Shown here: positions 26,564-35,279 of the stretch, in pieces
How the letters are laid out: each line of letters opens with the position of its first letter
How positions within the stretch are numbered: the first letter of the stretch is position 1
NCBI RefSeq assembly: GCF_001666755.1
Contig: NZ_LZJC01000028.1
Span: 1 to 56,648 of the forward strand
Direction: 5' to 3'
Length of the DNA stretch: 56,648 nt
Source: Mycobacterium sp. E1214
GTDB lineage: Bacteria > Actinomycetota > Actinomycetes > Mycobacteriales > Mycobacteriaceae
Notes under the pieces: model-generated
Database searches by the model: none
The model's input: only the letters and a program-made list of their open reading frames with translations
What the model was told of the DNA's origin: nothing
Translations under genes and position numbers: made by a program

Positions 26564-28192
26564 ATGAGGAGCACGATGCAGGACGTTGCGTTGACTGTGC
26601 CCGCGATCGTGGCCCATGCTTCGGCAGTCCATGGCGATCGCGAGGTGCTGACTGCGCGCGGACCCCGGCAGATCTCTGGGGTGTCCTATCGCGAGGTGGG
26701 TGAGCGTGCGGCACGGTTGGCAAATGCTTTGCGCCAGATCGGCATCCGTGGAGATGAGCGTGTCGCGACGCTGCAATGGAGCAACCAGGAGCATCTGGAC
26801 TGTTACGCGGCGGTGCCGTCGATGGGCGCGGTGCTGCATACGTTGAACCTGCGGCTGCCGCCGGAACAGCTGACGTGGATCGCCAATCATGCCGAGGATC
26901 GGGTGATCATCGTCGACAGTACGGTGCTTGCCCTTTTGGCGGCGGCGTTGCCGTCGATGACCTCGGTGCGCACGGTGCTAGTGACCGGAACCGGCGATCT
27001 TGCCGCGGTCGAGGGGTGCGGAAAGGACGTCCTACGGTACGACGATGTGGTGGCCGCCCAGTCGAGTACGTTCGAGTGGCCCGATGTCGATGAGCGGTCG
27101 GCTGCAGCGATGTGCTATACGAGCGGTACCACCGGGCACCCGAAAGGTGTTGTCTACAGCCATCGTTCGACGTGGTTGCACTCTCAGGCGGCGTGCACCT
27201 CGAATGCCTTGGGCATCGGTCATGACGACACGGTGTTGGCGATCGTTCCGATGTTCCACGCCAACGCGTGGGGGTTGCCGTATGCGGCGATGATGGCCGG
27301 CGCGCAGCTTCTGCTGCCTGACCGTTTCCTGCAGGCGGGGCCTTTGGTGGAGATGATCGAGGCGGTGCGGCCGACGATGGCGGGGGCGGTGCCGACAATC
27401 TGGACCGATGTTCTGCATTACTTGCGCGACAATCCTGGCCATGACGTGAGTTCGCTGAAGATGGTGGCCTGCGGTGGTTCGGCGGTTCCGCGGTCGTTGA
27501 TGACCGCCTATGACGAGCTGGGCATCCGCATTGTGCAGGCTTGGGGGATGACTGAGACTTCCCCGCTGGCCTCGGTCGCTCTGCCGCGGAGTTCTGATAC
27601 CCCGGAGAGGTCGCTTCACCTGCGCGCAACCCAAGGCCGGGTGGTGGCCGGTGTGCAGGCCCGCATCGTCGATGACAGCGGTGCAGAACAACCGTGGGAC
27701 GGAAAATCGGTGGGGGAGATTCAAGTCCGCGGCCCGTGGATCACTCAGTCGTATTACGAGAATGACAGTCCGGCGGCGTCGCCGGACGGGTGGTTGCGTA
27801 CCGGGGACGTCGGGACGATCAGCGCGGACGCGCTCATCGCGCTGACCGACCGCTCCAAGGATGTCATCAAGTCCGGGGGCGAATGGATCTCCTCGGTGGA
27901 ATTGGAGAACGAGTTGGCCGCTCACCCTGCGGTGCGCACCGCCACGGTGATTGGAGTGCCCGACGACAAGTGGCAGGAACGGCCGCTGGCGGTGGTCGTC
28001 CTGGCTGCCGACCGCACCGCCACCGCGGCGGAGCTGACCGAATTTCTGCGTGCGCGGGTGGCCAAGTGGTGGCTACCGGAACGGTGGGCGTTCGTCACCG
28101 ACATTCCGCTGACTTCCACTGGCAAGTTCGACAAGAAGAAGCTGCGCCGCCAGTTCGCCGACGGTGACCTCATCATCGAGACGCTGGCGTGA
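26564..28192 (+). CDS. Fatty-acyl-CoA ligase (AMP-binding, copy A)
   Basis: The 542-aa adenylate-forming enzyme activates a fatty acid to its CoA thioester. Motifs are intact: [44 protein letters not shown] and the C-terminal catalytic lysine in [11 protein letters not shown]. It resembles medium-chain AlkK-type ligases of alkane operons. A close paralogue lies at 44061-45686, sharing most motifs and the same start region (Ser-Thr-Met-Gln-Asp-Val). With the CYP153 system and the alcohol dehydrogenase it completes alkane activation. Confidence 0.93.
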   Translation: MRSTMQDVALTVPAIVAHASAVHGDREVLTARGPRQISGVSYREVGERAARLANALRQIGIRGDERVATLQWSNQEHLDCYAAVPSMGAVLHTLNLRLPPEQLTWIANHAEDRVIIVDSTVLALLAAALPSMTSVRTVLVTGTGDLAAVEGCGKDVLRYDDVVAAQSSTFEWPDVDERSAAAMCYTSGTTGHPKGVVYSHRSTWLHSQAACTSNALGIGHDDTVLAIVPMFHANAWGLPYAAMMAGAQLLLPDRFLQAGPLVEMIEAVRPTMAGAVPTIWTDVLHYLRDNPGHDVSSLKMVACGGSAVPRSLMTAYDELGIRIVQAWGMTETSPLASVALPRSSDTPERSLHLRATQGRVVAGVQARIVDDSGAEQPWDGKSVGEIQVRGPWITQSYYENDSPAASPDGWLRTGDVGTISADALIALTDRSKDVIKSGGEWISSVELENELAAHPAVRTATVIGVPDDKWQERPLAVVVLAADRTATAAELTEFLRARVAKWWLPERWAFVTDIPLTSTGKFDKKKLRRQFADGDLIIETLA

Positions 28193-28238
28193 ATCATCAA
28201 TCCACTGCGACCGAAACACTGACGTTAAGGAGACACAC

Positions 28239-29345
28239 ATGAAGACACGTGCTGCAGTGCTGTGGGGCCTAGGAGAAAAGTGGGAAGTCGAGGACATCGA
28301 GTTGGATCCTCCCGGCCCCGATGAAGTGCTCGTCCAGCTGACCGCGACCGGGTTGTGCCATTCCGACGAACACCTCGTGACCGGCGACCTGCCCATTCCG
28401 CTGCCCGTCGTCGGTGGCCACGAGGGTGCCGGCACCGTGGTCGAAGTGGGTGCGGGTGTCGAGAACGTCGCCGAGGGCGATTCGGTGATCCTGACGTTCC
28501 TGCCGTCGTGCGGGCACTGTTCCTATTGCGCGCGGGGGATGGGGAACATGTGCGACTTGGGTGCCGCGCTCATGATGGGACCCCAGATCGACGGCACTTA
28601 CCGTTTCCATGCCAGGGGTGAGGACGTCGGCCAGATGTGCCTGCTGGGCACGTTCTCGGAATACACCGTGGTCCCCAAGGCGTCTCTGGTCAAAATCGAC
28701 CAGGGGACACCGCTGGACAAGGCGGCGTTGATCGGGTGTGGTGTGACGACCGGGTACGGGTCGGCGGTGCGCACCGGTGAGGTGCGTGCCGGGGATACCG
28801 TGGCGGTGATCGGAGCCGGTGGCATCGGCATGAATGCGATTCAGGGTGCCCGCATCGCGGGCGCGTTGAACATCGTGGCTGTCGATCCGGTGGCGTTCAA
28901 GCGTGAACAAGCCGGCGGTTTCGGTGCGACGCATGCCGTTGCCACGATCGACGAGGCCTGGTCACTGATCAGTGACATCACCCGCGGCAAACTCGCCGAT
29001 GTCTGCGTCTTGACCACCGATGTCGCCGAAGGGTCCTACATCGGCGAGGCGCTGTCCTTGGTCGGTAAACGCGGCCGTGTGGTCGTTACCGCGATCGGGC
29101 ACCCCGAAGACACCTCGATGTCGGGTTCACTGCTGGAATTGACGCTGTATGAAAAGCAGATCCGCGGCGCTCTGTACGGTTCTTCGAACGCCGCCCACGA
29201 CATCCCGCGGCTCGTCGAGCTCTACAACGCCGGACACCTCAAGCTGGATGAGCTGATCACCCGTGAGTACACCCTCGATCAGATCAACGAAGGCTACGCG
29301 GATATGCGATCGGGCCGCAACATCCGAGGACTCATCCGATTCTGA
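28239..29345 (+). CDS. NDMA-dependent (nicotinoprotein) alcohol dehydrogenase
   Basis: The 368-aa protein is a zinc MDR alcohol dehydrogenase of the NDMA-dependent type, which keeps NAD tightly bound and in actinobacteria relies on mycofactocin for re-oxidation. The catalytic zinc site shows C40 and the GGHEGAG histidine; the structural zinc loop is CGHCSYCARGMGNMC; the nucleotide site is IGAGGIGMNAI. AAGGAG precedes the ATG at 28239, ruling out the upstream in-frame extension. It would oxidise the fatty alcohol from CYP153 hydroxylation. No aldehyde dehydrogenase gene is seen nearby. Confidence 0.93.
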   Translation: MKTRAAVLWGLGEKWEVEDIELDPPGPDEVLVQLTATGLCHSDEHLVTGDLPIPLPVVGGHEGAGTVVEVGAGVENVAEGDSVILTFLPSCGHCSYCARGMGNMCDLGAALMMGPQIDGTYRFHARGEDVGQMCLLGTFSEYTVVPKASLVKIDQGTPLDKAALIGCGVTTGYGSAVRTGEVRAGDTVAVIGAGGIGMNAIQGARIAGALNIVAVDPVAFKREQAGGFGATHAVATIDEAWSLISDITRGKLADVCVLTTDVAEGSYIGEALSLVGKRGRVVVTAIGHPEDTSMSGSLLELTLYEKQIRGALYGSSNAAHDIPRLVELYNAGHLKLDELITREYTLDQINEGYADMRSGRNIRGLIRF

Positions 29346-29622
29346 TAAAGCAGCCGAAGCGCGGGAGCGCGACCACGGGAGCAAGCGAGCTGAGTACAAC
29401 GGTTGAGTGCTGCGCGTCTGTGGCTCTTACCGTTGACGTGTTGATGCAGGACTAGCGATCGAAAGTCAATGTGCCCCATCGCCATAGGCTGTCGAGATGC
29501 GCGGCTGAGGTTGGCTGCGGTCACGCGTGTTGGTGTTGGCACCTACTGTCAGCCGGGAAGCCGTGATGAAACGTAGCTTTTGACGAGTCTCAACAGTGCT
29601 ACTGACAAGGAAGGAAGCGGCG
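29346..29622. other. Gap before the BtrH_N gene
   Basis: These 277 bp hold no recognisable gene. A minus-strand frame (29294-29542) has no motif. The end of the region carries the AAGGAAGG ribosome site of the BtrH_N gene. Confidence 0.4.
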
Positions 29623-30723
29623 ATGACGAGGATTCAAGTTCCCTATCCCCATAGGAGGGGAGGGCACTGTGGTTCCGGTGCGCTTCGTGACCTTACTGAA
29701 TGGGCCCAACTCGGATGGGGGACAGAAGCACTCAGTGAAGGATTGGTCTTCACCCTCGGCGGAGTCTTGGACTTCTCGTACGTCCGCTCTACGCAGTTGT
29801 TCCCCCAGGTGTACCTGGTAGGACGAGGAAGCGACCTGGAACAGGATTACCTCTCCCGGGTTGGCGCAAAGTTCGTCGTGCGATCGACCGATGACCCGGA
29901 CGTGGGATGGGCATTTGTGACCGACGAAATCGACAAAGGTCGACCCGTCATGGTCTGGGCTGACATCGGCGAACTTCCTTACCTGCGCGTCCGATTGCAC
30001 ATGAGCCGTCACGACATTGTCATCACCGGATACGATGACGAACAACGGGTCGCCTATGTGGTCGATAATGACCGCGAGACAACCCAGACGGTGGCCTACG
30101 ACGACCTACGCCGGGCGCGGTCCTCGGTCGGGTTTCCCACACCTACCCGGCACACCACATATCACGTCGACTGGCCAGAGCGAGTGCCAGACCTTGGGCC
30201 GATCGCGGCCGCTGCACTCGCCGCGAGCGCAGCGTTCATGCGCGGCGGTGCCGTAGGTGCGCCGCTACTGCGCATCGAGGCAGCTGAAGTCGAATCTTCC
30301 GGTTTGAAGGGTGTGCAGGACTTCGCCGATGACGTAGGGCATTGGCCAACGCTGTTCGATGACGATGCCCTGACCGCGGCATTGTTCGGGCTCGGGGCGT
30401 TCATCGAGAAAGCCGGTACCGGCGGCGGGCTCTTTCGTACGCTGCAGGCAGACGGTTGCCAGAACATCGCCGATCTCCTAGATGACGCCGCCACTGCCGA
30501 AGCGGCTGCCGCGGCCCGACATGCTTCCAAAGCGTGGTCTACGCTTGCGGCCGCAGCCACGGATGCCGGCACATCGCTACGGAGTCGTAGTCTAGCTGCG
30601 GCCAAAGTCGCCGCGACGATCCCGGACGCCGAAACGCGCCTCGTCGAAGCCCTCGAAACGGCCAGTCGATCCGTTGGCACTGTCGATACCGGCATCGAAG
30701 CTCATCTGAAAGGCTATCTGTGA
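29623..30723 (+). CDS. BtrH_N / DUF4872 domain protein (cysteine acyltransferase-like)
   Basis: The 366-aa protein has the BtrH N-terminal domain, a papain/C39-like fold: nucleophile C16 in GGHCGSGALRDL, His in RHDIVITGYDD, and Asp in VVDNDRE, followed by a DUF4872-like helical region to the C-terminus. BtrH itself moves an acyl chain from a carrier protein onto the antibiotic butirosin's core. ATG 29623 follows AAGGAAGG; a TTG-start extension upstream is not supported. It is followed without gap by the remnant of a transglutaminase-like gene. Substrate unknown. Confidence 0.82.
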   Translation: MTRIQVPYPHRRGGHCGSGALRDLTEWAQLGWGTEALSEGLVFTLGGVLDFSYVRSTQLFPQVYLVGRGSDLEQDYLSRVGAKFVVRSTDDPDVGWAFVTDEIDKGRPVMVWADIGELPYLRVRLHMSRHDIVITGYDDEQRVAYVVDNDRETTQTVAYDDLRRARSSVGFPTPTRHTTYHVDWPERVPDLGPIAAAALAASAAFMRGGAVGAPLLRIEAAEVESSGLKGVQDFADDVGHWPTLFDDDALTAALFGLGAFIEKAGTGGGLFRTLQADGCQNIADLLDDAATAEAAAAARHASKAWSTLAAAATDAGTSLRSRSLAAAKVAATIPDAETRLVEALETASRSVGTVDTGIEAHLKGYL

Positions 30724-30975
30724 GTGGCACTTCAAATCAATCGAGTTTCCTGAAGACTACTGGTTTCTCGATTGGCAGCATGACGATGTTCAGCGCTTCG
30801 CCCAGAACGCGGTCGGTGACGTTCGTGACCCTTGTGCAGAAGGCGAGGTTGACCGTCACCGCTGTGGGGGACAGGATTTGGTATGACCCCTATAGCACCG
30901 ACGACGACCCCGAGCATTATCGGGCGAGCTATGCGGCGACAGCGTCGAGGGCGTATTGCGGGGCAGGACCAAATG
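30720..30975 (+). pseudogene. Remnant of a transglutaminase-like gene
   Basis: The sequence starts GTGAGTGGCACT over the BtrH_N stop (4-bp overlap). It matches the 5' end of the intact transglutaminase-like gene at 43393 in three frames: the second frame gives FLDWQHDDVQRFA, and the first returns with DRIWYDPYSTDDDPEHYRASYAAT and AYC. The similarity ends right after the catalytic-Cys codon region, near 30970. At least two indels and loss of the 3' two-thirds make it non-functional. Confidence 0.8.
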
Positions 30976-31125
30976 GCTGATAGTGACGGAACTGGAAGGT
31001 GTACCGCAGCGATGATCTCGGCGGGCTAACGAGTCCTTTACATACTGTCTTCGGGCGATCAGCCCAGCCGACGTCGGCGCAGTTCTTCAGTCGCATGGTG
31101 GTCCATGCACTGCGTGGTCCTATTT

Positions 31126-31131
31126 AGGAGG
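31126..31131 (+). promoter_or_regulatory. Strong ribosome binding site with no standard start codon
   Basis: A perfect AGGAGG lies at 31126-31131. In the thioesterase frame the codons at the right distance are GTC (31137) and ATC (31140); there is no ATG, GTG or TTG until 31311, deep inside the domain. Confidence 0.6.
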
Positions 31132-31139
31132 ATTTCGTC

Positions 31140-31688
31140 ATCGACGAGCAAGCGGAAGAAGATTCGGCCATCGCGTGGTGGCATAACTTTCAGAATCGTG
31201 TTATCGCCGCCGACGGCGACTACCTCGATGCGCACCATCCGTGGTGCCTTGGTTGCGGCACAGACAATCCGCACGGTCATCGCCTGCGAGCGCGTCGGCG
31301 TGGCGACGGGGTGGGCGCCAGGCATATCTTCGACGGCCGACATCGCGGCGCACCCGGGATCGCACATGGCGGCGCAGTCATGACGGTTCTTGACGACACG
31401 GTGGGCATGCTGCTCTACGTCGTCGGTGAGATGGCCGTCACCCGTAAGCTCGACACCGAGTTCTTCGCGCCGGTATTGCTGGGGGTTCCCTACGAGGTCA
31501 GCGCGGAGCTCGTGTCCAGAACCGGCCGGAAACTCGAAGTGCGGACAGAATTGCGCGAGGAAGCCACCGGCCAGCTGGTCGCGTCCGCGTCCGGGTTATT
31601 CGTCGTCGTCACGCTGGATCACTTCACTAGCTCCATACAGAAGGCGTCGTCAATACGCTGCACTGCGCGACCACCCTGGGAAGGATGA
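31140..31688 (+). CDS. PaaI-family hotdog thioesterase with a non-standard or lost start codon
   Basis: The frame from 31140 gives about 182 aa with a complete hotdog thioesterase domain: HHPWCLGCGTDNPHGHRLR, GAPGIAHGGAVMTVLDDT, the strand TRKLDTEFFAPVLLGVPYE and VSRTGRKLEVRTELRE. No internal stop or frameshift is seen, yet the only codon suitably placed after AGGAGG is ATC. Either initiation uses ATC, or an ATG was mutated and the gene is newly silent. The GTG at 31311 would cut off a third of the domain. Confidence 0.65.
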   Translation: MDEQAEEDSAIAWWHNFQNRVIAADGDYLDAHHPWCLGCGTDNPHGHRLRARRRGDGVGARHIFDGRHRGAPGIAHGGAVMTVLDDTVGMLLYVVGEMAVTRKLDTEFFAPVLLGVPYEVSAELVSRTGRKLEVRTELREEATGQLVASASGLFVVVTLDHFTSSIQKASSIRCTARPPWEG

Positions 31689-31850
31689 CTCAACCCGTAA
31701 ATCTGCTCATTTTTCAACCGGCGCAGGCTGCTCAGGATTGAACCGGGGCCGACAGGGGGTTTGCTAAGCAAACGCGTACTCGACCACATCGTGGTGTACC
31801 AGCCTTCGGTAGCGTGACGCCGCAGCGTGTCGGCGAAAATACCGCCGGTC

Positions 31851-32540
31851 TCATCTGTTGTGGCCCGCCGGGGAGTTGATATCGACCTGGATGTGCGAAG
31901 CGGCCGGGTCAGGTTTCTGGCCGAGGGTATACAGGCCAAGACTGCCGAGAAAACCCGCACAATGCTCGATAAGCACTTCGGTCGATAGGTTTAGTTGTCC
32001 GTCTATCCAGCGACGGAGAATCTCGAACAGGCCCCCGACACCGTAGGTAGCGGCGAGATCTGCGACCTGAATCACCTCGCTGGGTATATCGAGATGCAGG
32101 CGGGCCTCTCTGAGGACGAGCTCCGCAAATTCGGACATCAGTTCGCTTCGCAGCTGCCGAAGCAGGGGTTCAGCGCCCGATTCGACAAACAATATGCGGG
32201 CCATGCTGGGATCGTTCTCGATCATCTGAACCAGGGCCTTTATCGGAGCGTAAGCGAGTTCTTGAGGAGCAACGGTGTCATCCGGTATCGCCTTGGTGAT
32301 CACGGCTTGGAAGGTGGTGGAGATCTTGGTGAACATCGCACGCAGGAGCGCGTCTCTGTCGCGAAACTGCTGGTAGAAGTACCGGCTCGTCACTCCTGAC
32401 TCCGTACACACAGCGGTCACGGTGCACGCGGCGGCTCCCTGCTTGCCCATGAGCGCGACCGCGGCGTCAATCAGCAGTGCGCGGCGCTGCGCATCGCGTT
32501 GAGTTGCGGACAGCCCGCCATAAACACGTGCTGGACTCAT
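31851..32540 (-). CDS. TetR family transcriptional regulator
   Basis: The 229-aa product has a TetR DNA-binding domain (CTVTAVCTESGVTSRYFYQQFRDRDALL) and a helical effector domain. It is divergent from the metal-dependent hydrolase gene, 73 bp away, which is its likely target. Its motif is of the Arg-Tyr-Phe-Tyr type shared with the regulator at 33650-34291. Confidence 0.88.
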   Translation of the reverse strand: MSPARVYGGLSATQRDAQRRALLIDAAVALMGKQGAAACTVTAVCTESGVTSRYFYQQFRDRDALLRAMFTKISTTFQAVITKAIPDDTVAPQELAYAPIKALVQMIENDPSMARILFVESGAEPLLRQLRSELMSEFAELVLREARLHLDIPSEVIQVADLAATYGVGGLFEILRRWIDGQLNLSTEVLIEHCAGFLGSLGLYTLGQKPDPAASHIQVDINSPAGHNR

Positions 32541-32613
32541 GCCCTACATTCTGGCAGTCTCATGTGACAAGGCCTAAAGTCAGATCACGCAACGGAGGAA
32601 GGACCCCGTCAAG

Positions 32614-33483
32614 ATGCCGGAAGATCGAGCCTCGACCAAGAGCCGTGTATTGCCAAAACCCCGGCGCGTTCGTTTCCCCATGCCCACCTCCACGAAGCGG
32701 CGACACTTCGTGGATGGCGACCTGGTGATGAGCCATTTCATCTCGGTGCTTTCTGCGACCTTCCCGGAAGGGGAAGACTTCTTCATCCGCTCGGTCAAGT
32801 ATTTCCAGAGTTCCATCGACGATCCCCAATTGCTGACAGCGGTCAAGGGTTTCATCGGGCAAGAGGCCACACACCGACACCAGCATCGGCTCCTCAACGA
32901 ACGGCTCCAGGCCATGGGTTATCCGACCGCGCGGATCGACCGCCACGTCGCACGCCTGATCAAGCGATTGGAGCGGCGCTTTTCGCCAGAAATGCGGCTG
33001 TCGATGACCTCTGCATTGGAGCACTACACCGCGACGCTCGCTGAAATCATTCTCACCAGCGATGACGCGCAGAAGCTCATCGGACAGACAGAGGTTCGAC
33101 CGATTCTGCTGTGGCATGCGTTCGAGGAGTCGGAGCACAAAGCCGTCGCCTTCGACGCCTATCGGCTGATTGGAGGCACCGAGCGCACCCGCGTACGGGG
33201 CATGCGGATCGCCTCTGCAATTCTGTTCGGCGAACTCATTCTGCAGACTGCGCTGTCGATGGCCTCTGACAAGGCCTCGTATAACCCGGTCACGTTGGTG
33301 CGTAGCCTACGTCGCTTCAGTCGCACCCCGATGTTCACCGCCGATGCGCTGCAGCGATTCCGTTCGTACAACCGCCCCGGCTTCCACCCTGATGATTGGG
33401 ACAGCACCGCGGTCCTGGAGCGATGGAGCAAGGAACTGTTCGACCAAGACGGCTCACAGAAGGTCATCGCTCAGCCGGGGTAG
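32614..33483 (+). CDS. Predicted metal-dependent hydrolase (PF10118-like, di-iron helical fold)
   Basis: The 289-aa protein matches the COG3687-type metal-dependent hydrolases, helical proteins with a di-metal site: Glu and His in FIGQEATHRHQHRLLNE and again in HAFEESEHKAVAFDAY. The reaction is unknown, although they are common in mycobacterial lipid-metabolism clusters. It lies between two TetR genes. A strong hairpin terminates it. Confidence 0.85.
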   Translation: MPEDRASTKSRVLPKPRRVRFPMPTSTKRRHFVDGDLVMSHFISVLSATFPEGEDFFIRSVKYFQSSIDDPQLLTAVKGFIGQEATHRHQHRLLNERLQAMGYPTARIDRHVARLIKRLERRFSPEMRLSMTSALEHYTATLAEIILTSDDAQKLIGQTEVRPILLWHAFEESEHKAVAFDAYRLIGGTERTRVRGMRIASAILFGELILQTALSMASDKASYNPVTLVRSLRRFSRTPMFTADALQRFRSYNRPGFHPDDWDSTAVLERWSKELFDQDGSQKVIAQPG

Positions 33484-33496
33484 CAAAAGTGCGTGA

Positions 33497-33538
33497 GGAG
33501 GGCGACGCAGAAAGACACTGTTTCTGCGTCGTTCCTCC
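33497..33538 (+). terminator. Intrinsic terminator-like hairpin
   Basis: GACGCAGAAA (33504-33513) pairs perfectly with TTTCTGCGTC (33521-33530) around a 7-nt loop. GGAGG (33497-33501) and CCTCC (33534-33538) extend the stem beyond a small internal loop. It starts 14 bp after the hydrolase stop. Confidence 0.7.
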
Positions 33539-33649
33539 AAACAATCGACAGCGCGCCTGTCGTCACGGATTGGATGCCCGGTGGCGGGTCAAGGCGACAG
33601 TCATACAGACAAGTGCAGTCGGCCTCGAAACTCACGGAAAGGTTAAGCC

Positions 33650-34291
33650 TCAGCCGCTGACGACGTAGCGTTGAGCCAAGGTTTCAGCCAGTCGGCTCGT
33701 GTGCGCGACCACTTCCTTTTCGGTCACCGCGAGCAAACCGGAGTGCCAGGCCGTGATGACTTCGACGAACCCCCCCACCGCAACCAAAGTGTCCATACGA
33801 AGGGCCGTCTCGTCGGCGTCTTCTCTGAGATGTGGCCGGCTTGCCTCGACGACCAACTGCGTTGCCTCCTGCAGCGCCACAGCGCGGCGATCTTGCAGCG
33901 GTGAGCTACCTACATGCTGAGCGAGGAGGATGTGCGCCCGGCCAGGATCGCGTGCGATCCGGTCGACCACGATGGCGATCGCCGCGGTGATGGTTTCGAT
34001 CGGCGGCCGATCCACACGCTCGTCGAAGAGCGCGGAAACCTCGCCGAGCATGTCATTGCGAACGCCATCCCACGCTGCGACGAGAAGATCCTCGCGCGTC
34101 TTGAAGTCCTCGTAGAAGTATCGATCGTTGAGCCCTGTCCGGGCGCACACGCCGCGCATAGTCACTGCGGCCCAACCGCTCTCACTCCAAATCTCGGTCG
34201 CAGCCTCGATCAATTGCTGCCGTCGCTCTGCTCGACGCTCAGCACCGGTCCGACCACCCCAGCGCGTGTTTCTCGACCGCACATCAAACAT
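33650..34291 (-). CDS. TetR family transcriptional regulator
   Basis: The 213-aa product has a TetR DNA-binding domain (AAVTMRGVCARTGLNDRYFYEDFKTREDLL). It is divergent from the SDR gene that leads the long oxidation run to 46.9 kb, with 120 bp between them, and is the natural candidate for its control. A CACCA-A-TGGTG palindrome lies in that gap. Confidence 0.89.
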   Translation of the reverse strand: MFDVRSRNTRWGGRTGAERRAERRQQLIEAATEIWSESGWAAVTMRGVCARTGLNDRYFYEDFKTREDLLVAAWDGVRNDMLGEVSALFDERVDRPPIETITAAIAIVVDRIARDPGRAHILLAQHVGSSPLQDRRAVALQEATQLVVEASRPHLREDADETALRMDTLVAVGGFVEVITAWHSGLLAVTEKEVVAHTSRLAETLAQRYVVSG

Positions 34292-34292
34292 C

Positions 34293-34345
34293 TTGACAAA
34301 ACGTCGGGCTCACGACCAAACTGGTGGCATGCGACACCAATGGTG
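34293..34345 (+). promoter_or_regulatory. Candidate promoter and operator of the SDR-led run
   Basis: TTGACA at 34293-34298 could be a -35 hexamer for the forward genes; no good -10 is seen. CACCA-A-TGGTG at 34335-34345 is a perfect 5-1-5 palindrome and could be part of a TetR operator, though it is short for this family. Confidence 0.3.
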
Positions 34346-34411
34346 GCTGATGCCCCCAAATCAATGGTCTCCCGCACCGGAAATCAGTGTCGCGATCCGA
34401 AAGGCAAGCAG

Positions 34412-35278
34412 ATGAGGTTCTTGCCGTTCGGTAGTTCACCAGGTAGAACCCACCGCGCCCACGCAGTAGTCACAGGCGCAGGGAGCGGTATCGGCCGCGC
34501 GTTCGCCGTTGAGCTTGCACGCCGAGGTGGACGTGTTGTGTGTGCGGACAAAGACCCCATCACTGCGAAAGAGTCGGCCGAGTTGGTGAGGCAGGCCGGC
34601 GGCGAGGGTTTCGACGTCGTATGCGACGTCACCGACCTTGAGCAGGTCCGTAACCTCGCTGATGCCAGTGAAGACTGGTTTGGCAAGGCGGCGAGCCTGG
34701 TGATCAACAACGCCGGAATCGGTGCGGGCGGCAATCGCATCGGCGCTACGTCGGTCGAGGACTGGAACGCTGCGATTTCTGTCAACCTTTGGGGTGTTAT
34801 CTACGGGTGCGAGACTTTCGTTCCCCGGCTCCGGAGCAACGGCCGTGGCGGAGTGATCAATGTGGCGTCCGCCGCGAGTTTCGGCTCGGCGCCCCGAATG
34901 GGGGCATACAACGTGAGTAAGGCCGGAGTGCTCGCTCTGTCCGAGACCTTGGCGGCCGAACTGAGCGGTACTAACGTCAATGTCACAGTGCTTTGCCCCA
35001 CCTTCGTCAAGACGAACATCGCCAAAAATCCTCAGATTGAGGAGTCGGCGGCGAAACTCGCGACCAACCTGATGAGGTGGACCGGCATTTCGCCGGATCA
35101 AGTGGCTCGAACGACCTTGAACGCGCACGATCGCGGACAAATCTATGTAGTGCCCCAACTGGACGCGAAAATTTTGTGGCAACTGAAAAGAGCTTTACCC
35201 GGTCAGTTTACGCGGGCGTTGGGGCTGGTGGAGCGCGTGGCCTCATGGAACGATCCAGCCGAACAGAGGGAGCAGTGA
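34412..35278 (+). CDS. Short-chain dehydrogenase/reductase
   Basis: The 288-aa protein is a classical SDR: cofactor motif TGAGSGIGRA, NNAGIG, catalytic Ser in NVASAASFGS and Tyr-Lys in AYNVSKAG. It would interconvert an alcohol and a ketone; beside three Baeyer-Villiger-type enzymes it could feed them ketones. ATG 34412 is used; the frame stays open back to 33914 but only as antisense of the TetR gene. It is separated by 1 bp from the next gene. Confidence 0.92.
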   Translation: MRFLPFGSSPGRTHRAHAVVTGAGSGIGRAFAVELARRGGRVVCADKDPITAKESAELVRQAGGEGFDVVCDVTDLEQVRNLADASEDWFGKAASLVINNAGIGAGGNRIGATSVEDWNAAISVNLWGVIYGCETFVPRLRSNGRGGVINVASAASFGSAPRMGAYNVSKAGVLALSETLAAELSGTNVNVTVLCPTFVKTNIAKNPQIEESAAKLATNLMRWTGISPDQVARTTLNAHDRGQIYVVPQLDAKILWQLKRALPGQFTRALGLVERVASWNDPAEQREQ

Positions 35279-35279
35279 A

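Noticed and set aside
33914..34411. N-terminal extension of the SDR by 166 codons
   Set aside because: It is antisense to the TetR gene and the SDR cofactor motif starts just after ATG 34412.
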